Part shown: positions 44,325-44,824 of the stretch, one piece after another | How positions within the stretch are numbered: position 1 is the first letter of the stretch | How the letters are laid out: each line of letters starts with the position of its first letter | NCBI RefSeq assembly: GCF_003367245.1 | Contig: NZ_QRGR01000041.1 | Location: 1-44,824 of the forward strand | Direction of reading: 5' to 3' | Length of the DNA stretch: 44,824 bases | Source of the DNA: Pontibacter diazotrophicus | Lineage (GTDB): Bacteria > Bacteroidota > Bacteroidia > Cytophagales > Hymenobacteraceae | The notes under the pieces: generated by a model | What the model saw: only the letters and a program-made list of their open reading frames with translations | The model's database searches: none | Told to the model about the DNA's origin: nothing | Position numbers and translations under genes: made by a program

Positions 44325-44610
44325 TGTATATTCCGGAGAAGTTGACCATGGTATTCCATTGGAAACTGACCACCTCTTCCTCTGGCGAATCCAAGCGGTG
44401 CACGCTGCAGAAGCGTTGTTAAAAGTAGTGATTTTAAACGGCTTTACCGATAGGAGCTATCCTGTTCCGGCCTGCCTTTCCTCCTCATTGACTCTCCCTT
44501 CAGTTCCATGCGGTGCGCCTCGTGCACGATCCGGTCCAGAATGGCGTCGGCGACCGTCTTCTCGCCTATCACCTCATGCCACTTGCTCACCGGCAGCTGA
44601 ATAGGCGGTC
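44325..44610 (-). mobile_element. IS21-family remnant (IstB C-terminus and end)
   Basis: The minus strand from ~44605 to the stop at 44444 reads LPVSKWHEVIGEKTVADAIL then DRIVHEAHRMELKGESMRRK, the C-terminus of the IS21 helper ATPase IstB. The sequence 44325-44380 contains gttgacca and ctgaccacc, resembling the multiple terminal repeats at IS21 ends. The ATPase domain and IstA are missing. Confidence 0.75.
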
Positions 44611-44753
44611 TGATATAGAAGTAGTTTATATCGGGGCACCTGTCAGTGGACTTTTCAAACCTCAAACGTCCGTTTAACGAGTGTAAAATAAGTATCGTTA
44701 TGAACTGTGTTAAAAAGCAACTGTATTGGCGCTTTTTTTTAGGCGTACGTTTA

Positions 44754-44824
44754 TCAATTCACAGCGTAAACCTCTCCGGACCTTACCATACCAAACACCT
44801 GTTTTATGAGCTTGTTCATCACGG
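44754..44824 (-). mobile_element. Transposase C-terminus, IS110-like (partial)
   Basis: The minus strand enters from the window edge and reads VMNKLIKQVFGMVRSGEVYA followed by VN and a stop at 44754-44756. The pattern KLIKQVFGMVRSGEVY resembles the last residues of IS110-family transposases. Only 22 codons are visible, so the family call is tentative. Confidence 0.4.

Overview
The window looks like chromosomal DNA of a member of the Bacteroidota, most probably Cytophagales / Hymenobacteraceae (Pontibacter-like; the genus is an inference from protein flavour, not a measurement). Reasons: TAnnTTTG-type -7 promoter boxes, few clear Shine-Dalgarno sites, LytS/LytTR and 'LERVRARA'-type histidine kinases, HAEPLY-type outer-membrane proteins, DUF5694, a DUF4242 protein, and many decayed insertion sequences. 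No rRNA, tRNA or CRISPR array was recognised.

Layout. 1-55: start of an IS5-type transposase (-). 0.3-3.6 kb: a diadenylate-cyclase-like (DACNV-type) protein convergent with a class III adenylate cyclase-TolB-TPR protein. 4.2-6.7 kb: DUF4242 protein and a soluble histidine kinase. 7.0-10.1 kb: fatty-acid desaturase and YahK-like alcohol dehydrogenase, separated by a repeat-rich intergenic region. 10.5-14.6 kb: two small unknown genes, then a PAS histidine kinase, a small SpoIIAA/STAS-like protein and a single-domain response regulator. 14.7-18.5 kb: GH5 glycosidase, a second STAS-like protein and two tandem rhamnogalacturonan acetylesterases. 19.6-24.6 kb: stand-alone H-NOX, EF-hand lipoprotein, IS3 remnant and palindromic repeat, PQQ sugar dehydrogenase and GH43. 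25.3-28.3 kb: GAF protein, a STAS-like gene tail, a full STAS-like gene, an M50-type membrane protease fused to a DUF2188 domain, and MarC. 28.3-32.0 kb: probable operon porin - BCCT transporter - UspA (-). 32.2-34.4 kb: IS3-derived mini-element and a PAP2 / outer-membrane / small secreted protein cluster (-). 34.4-36.4 kb: two kilobases of decayed DNA with an IS3 tail and a gene broken by one stop codon. 36.4-44.1 kb: a more AT-rich, all-plus-strand block with four secreted proteins (M1-like peptidase, DUF5694, serine hydrolase, S41 protease) leading into a LytS/LytTR two-component pair. 44.3-44.8 kb: IS21 and IS110-like remnants.

How the genes work together. Three themes recur: second-messenger and gas sensing (DAC-like protein, adenylate cyclase, H-NOX, GAF, three histidine kinases); pectin/arabinan side-chain breakdown (GH5, two RGAE, GH43, PQQ sugar dehydrogenase) without any SusC/D pair in view; and membrane/osmotic physiology (desaturase, BCCT-UspA, MarC, M50 protease, PAP2). 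The least explained items are the multi-copy small STAS-like family beside signalling genes, the DAC-like protein with an altered RHR motif and a double-hairpin leader, the phased GTGCnAA repeats upstream of the desaturase, and the secreted-hydrolase/LytTR block. Insertion-sequence scars are dense; one supplies the stop codon of the PAP2 gene.
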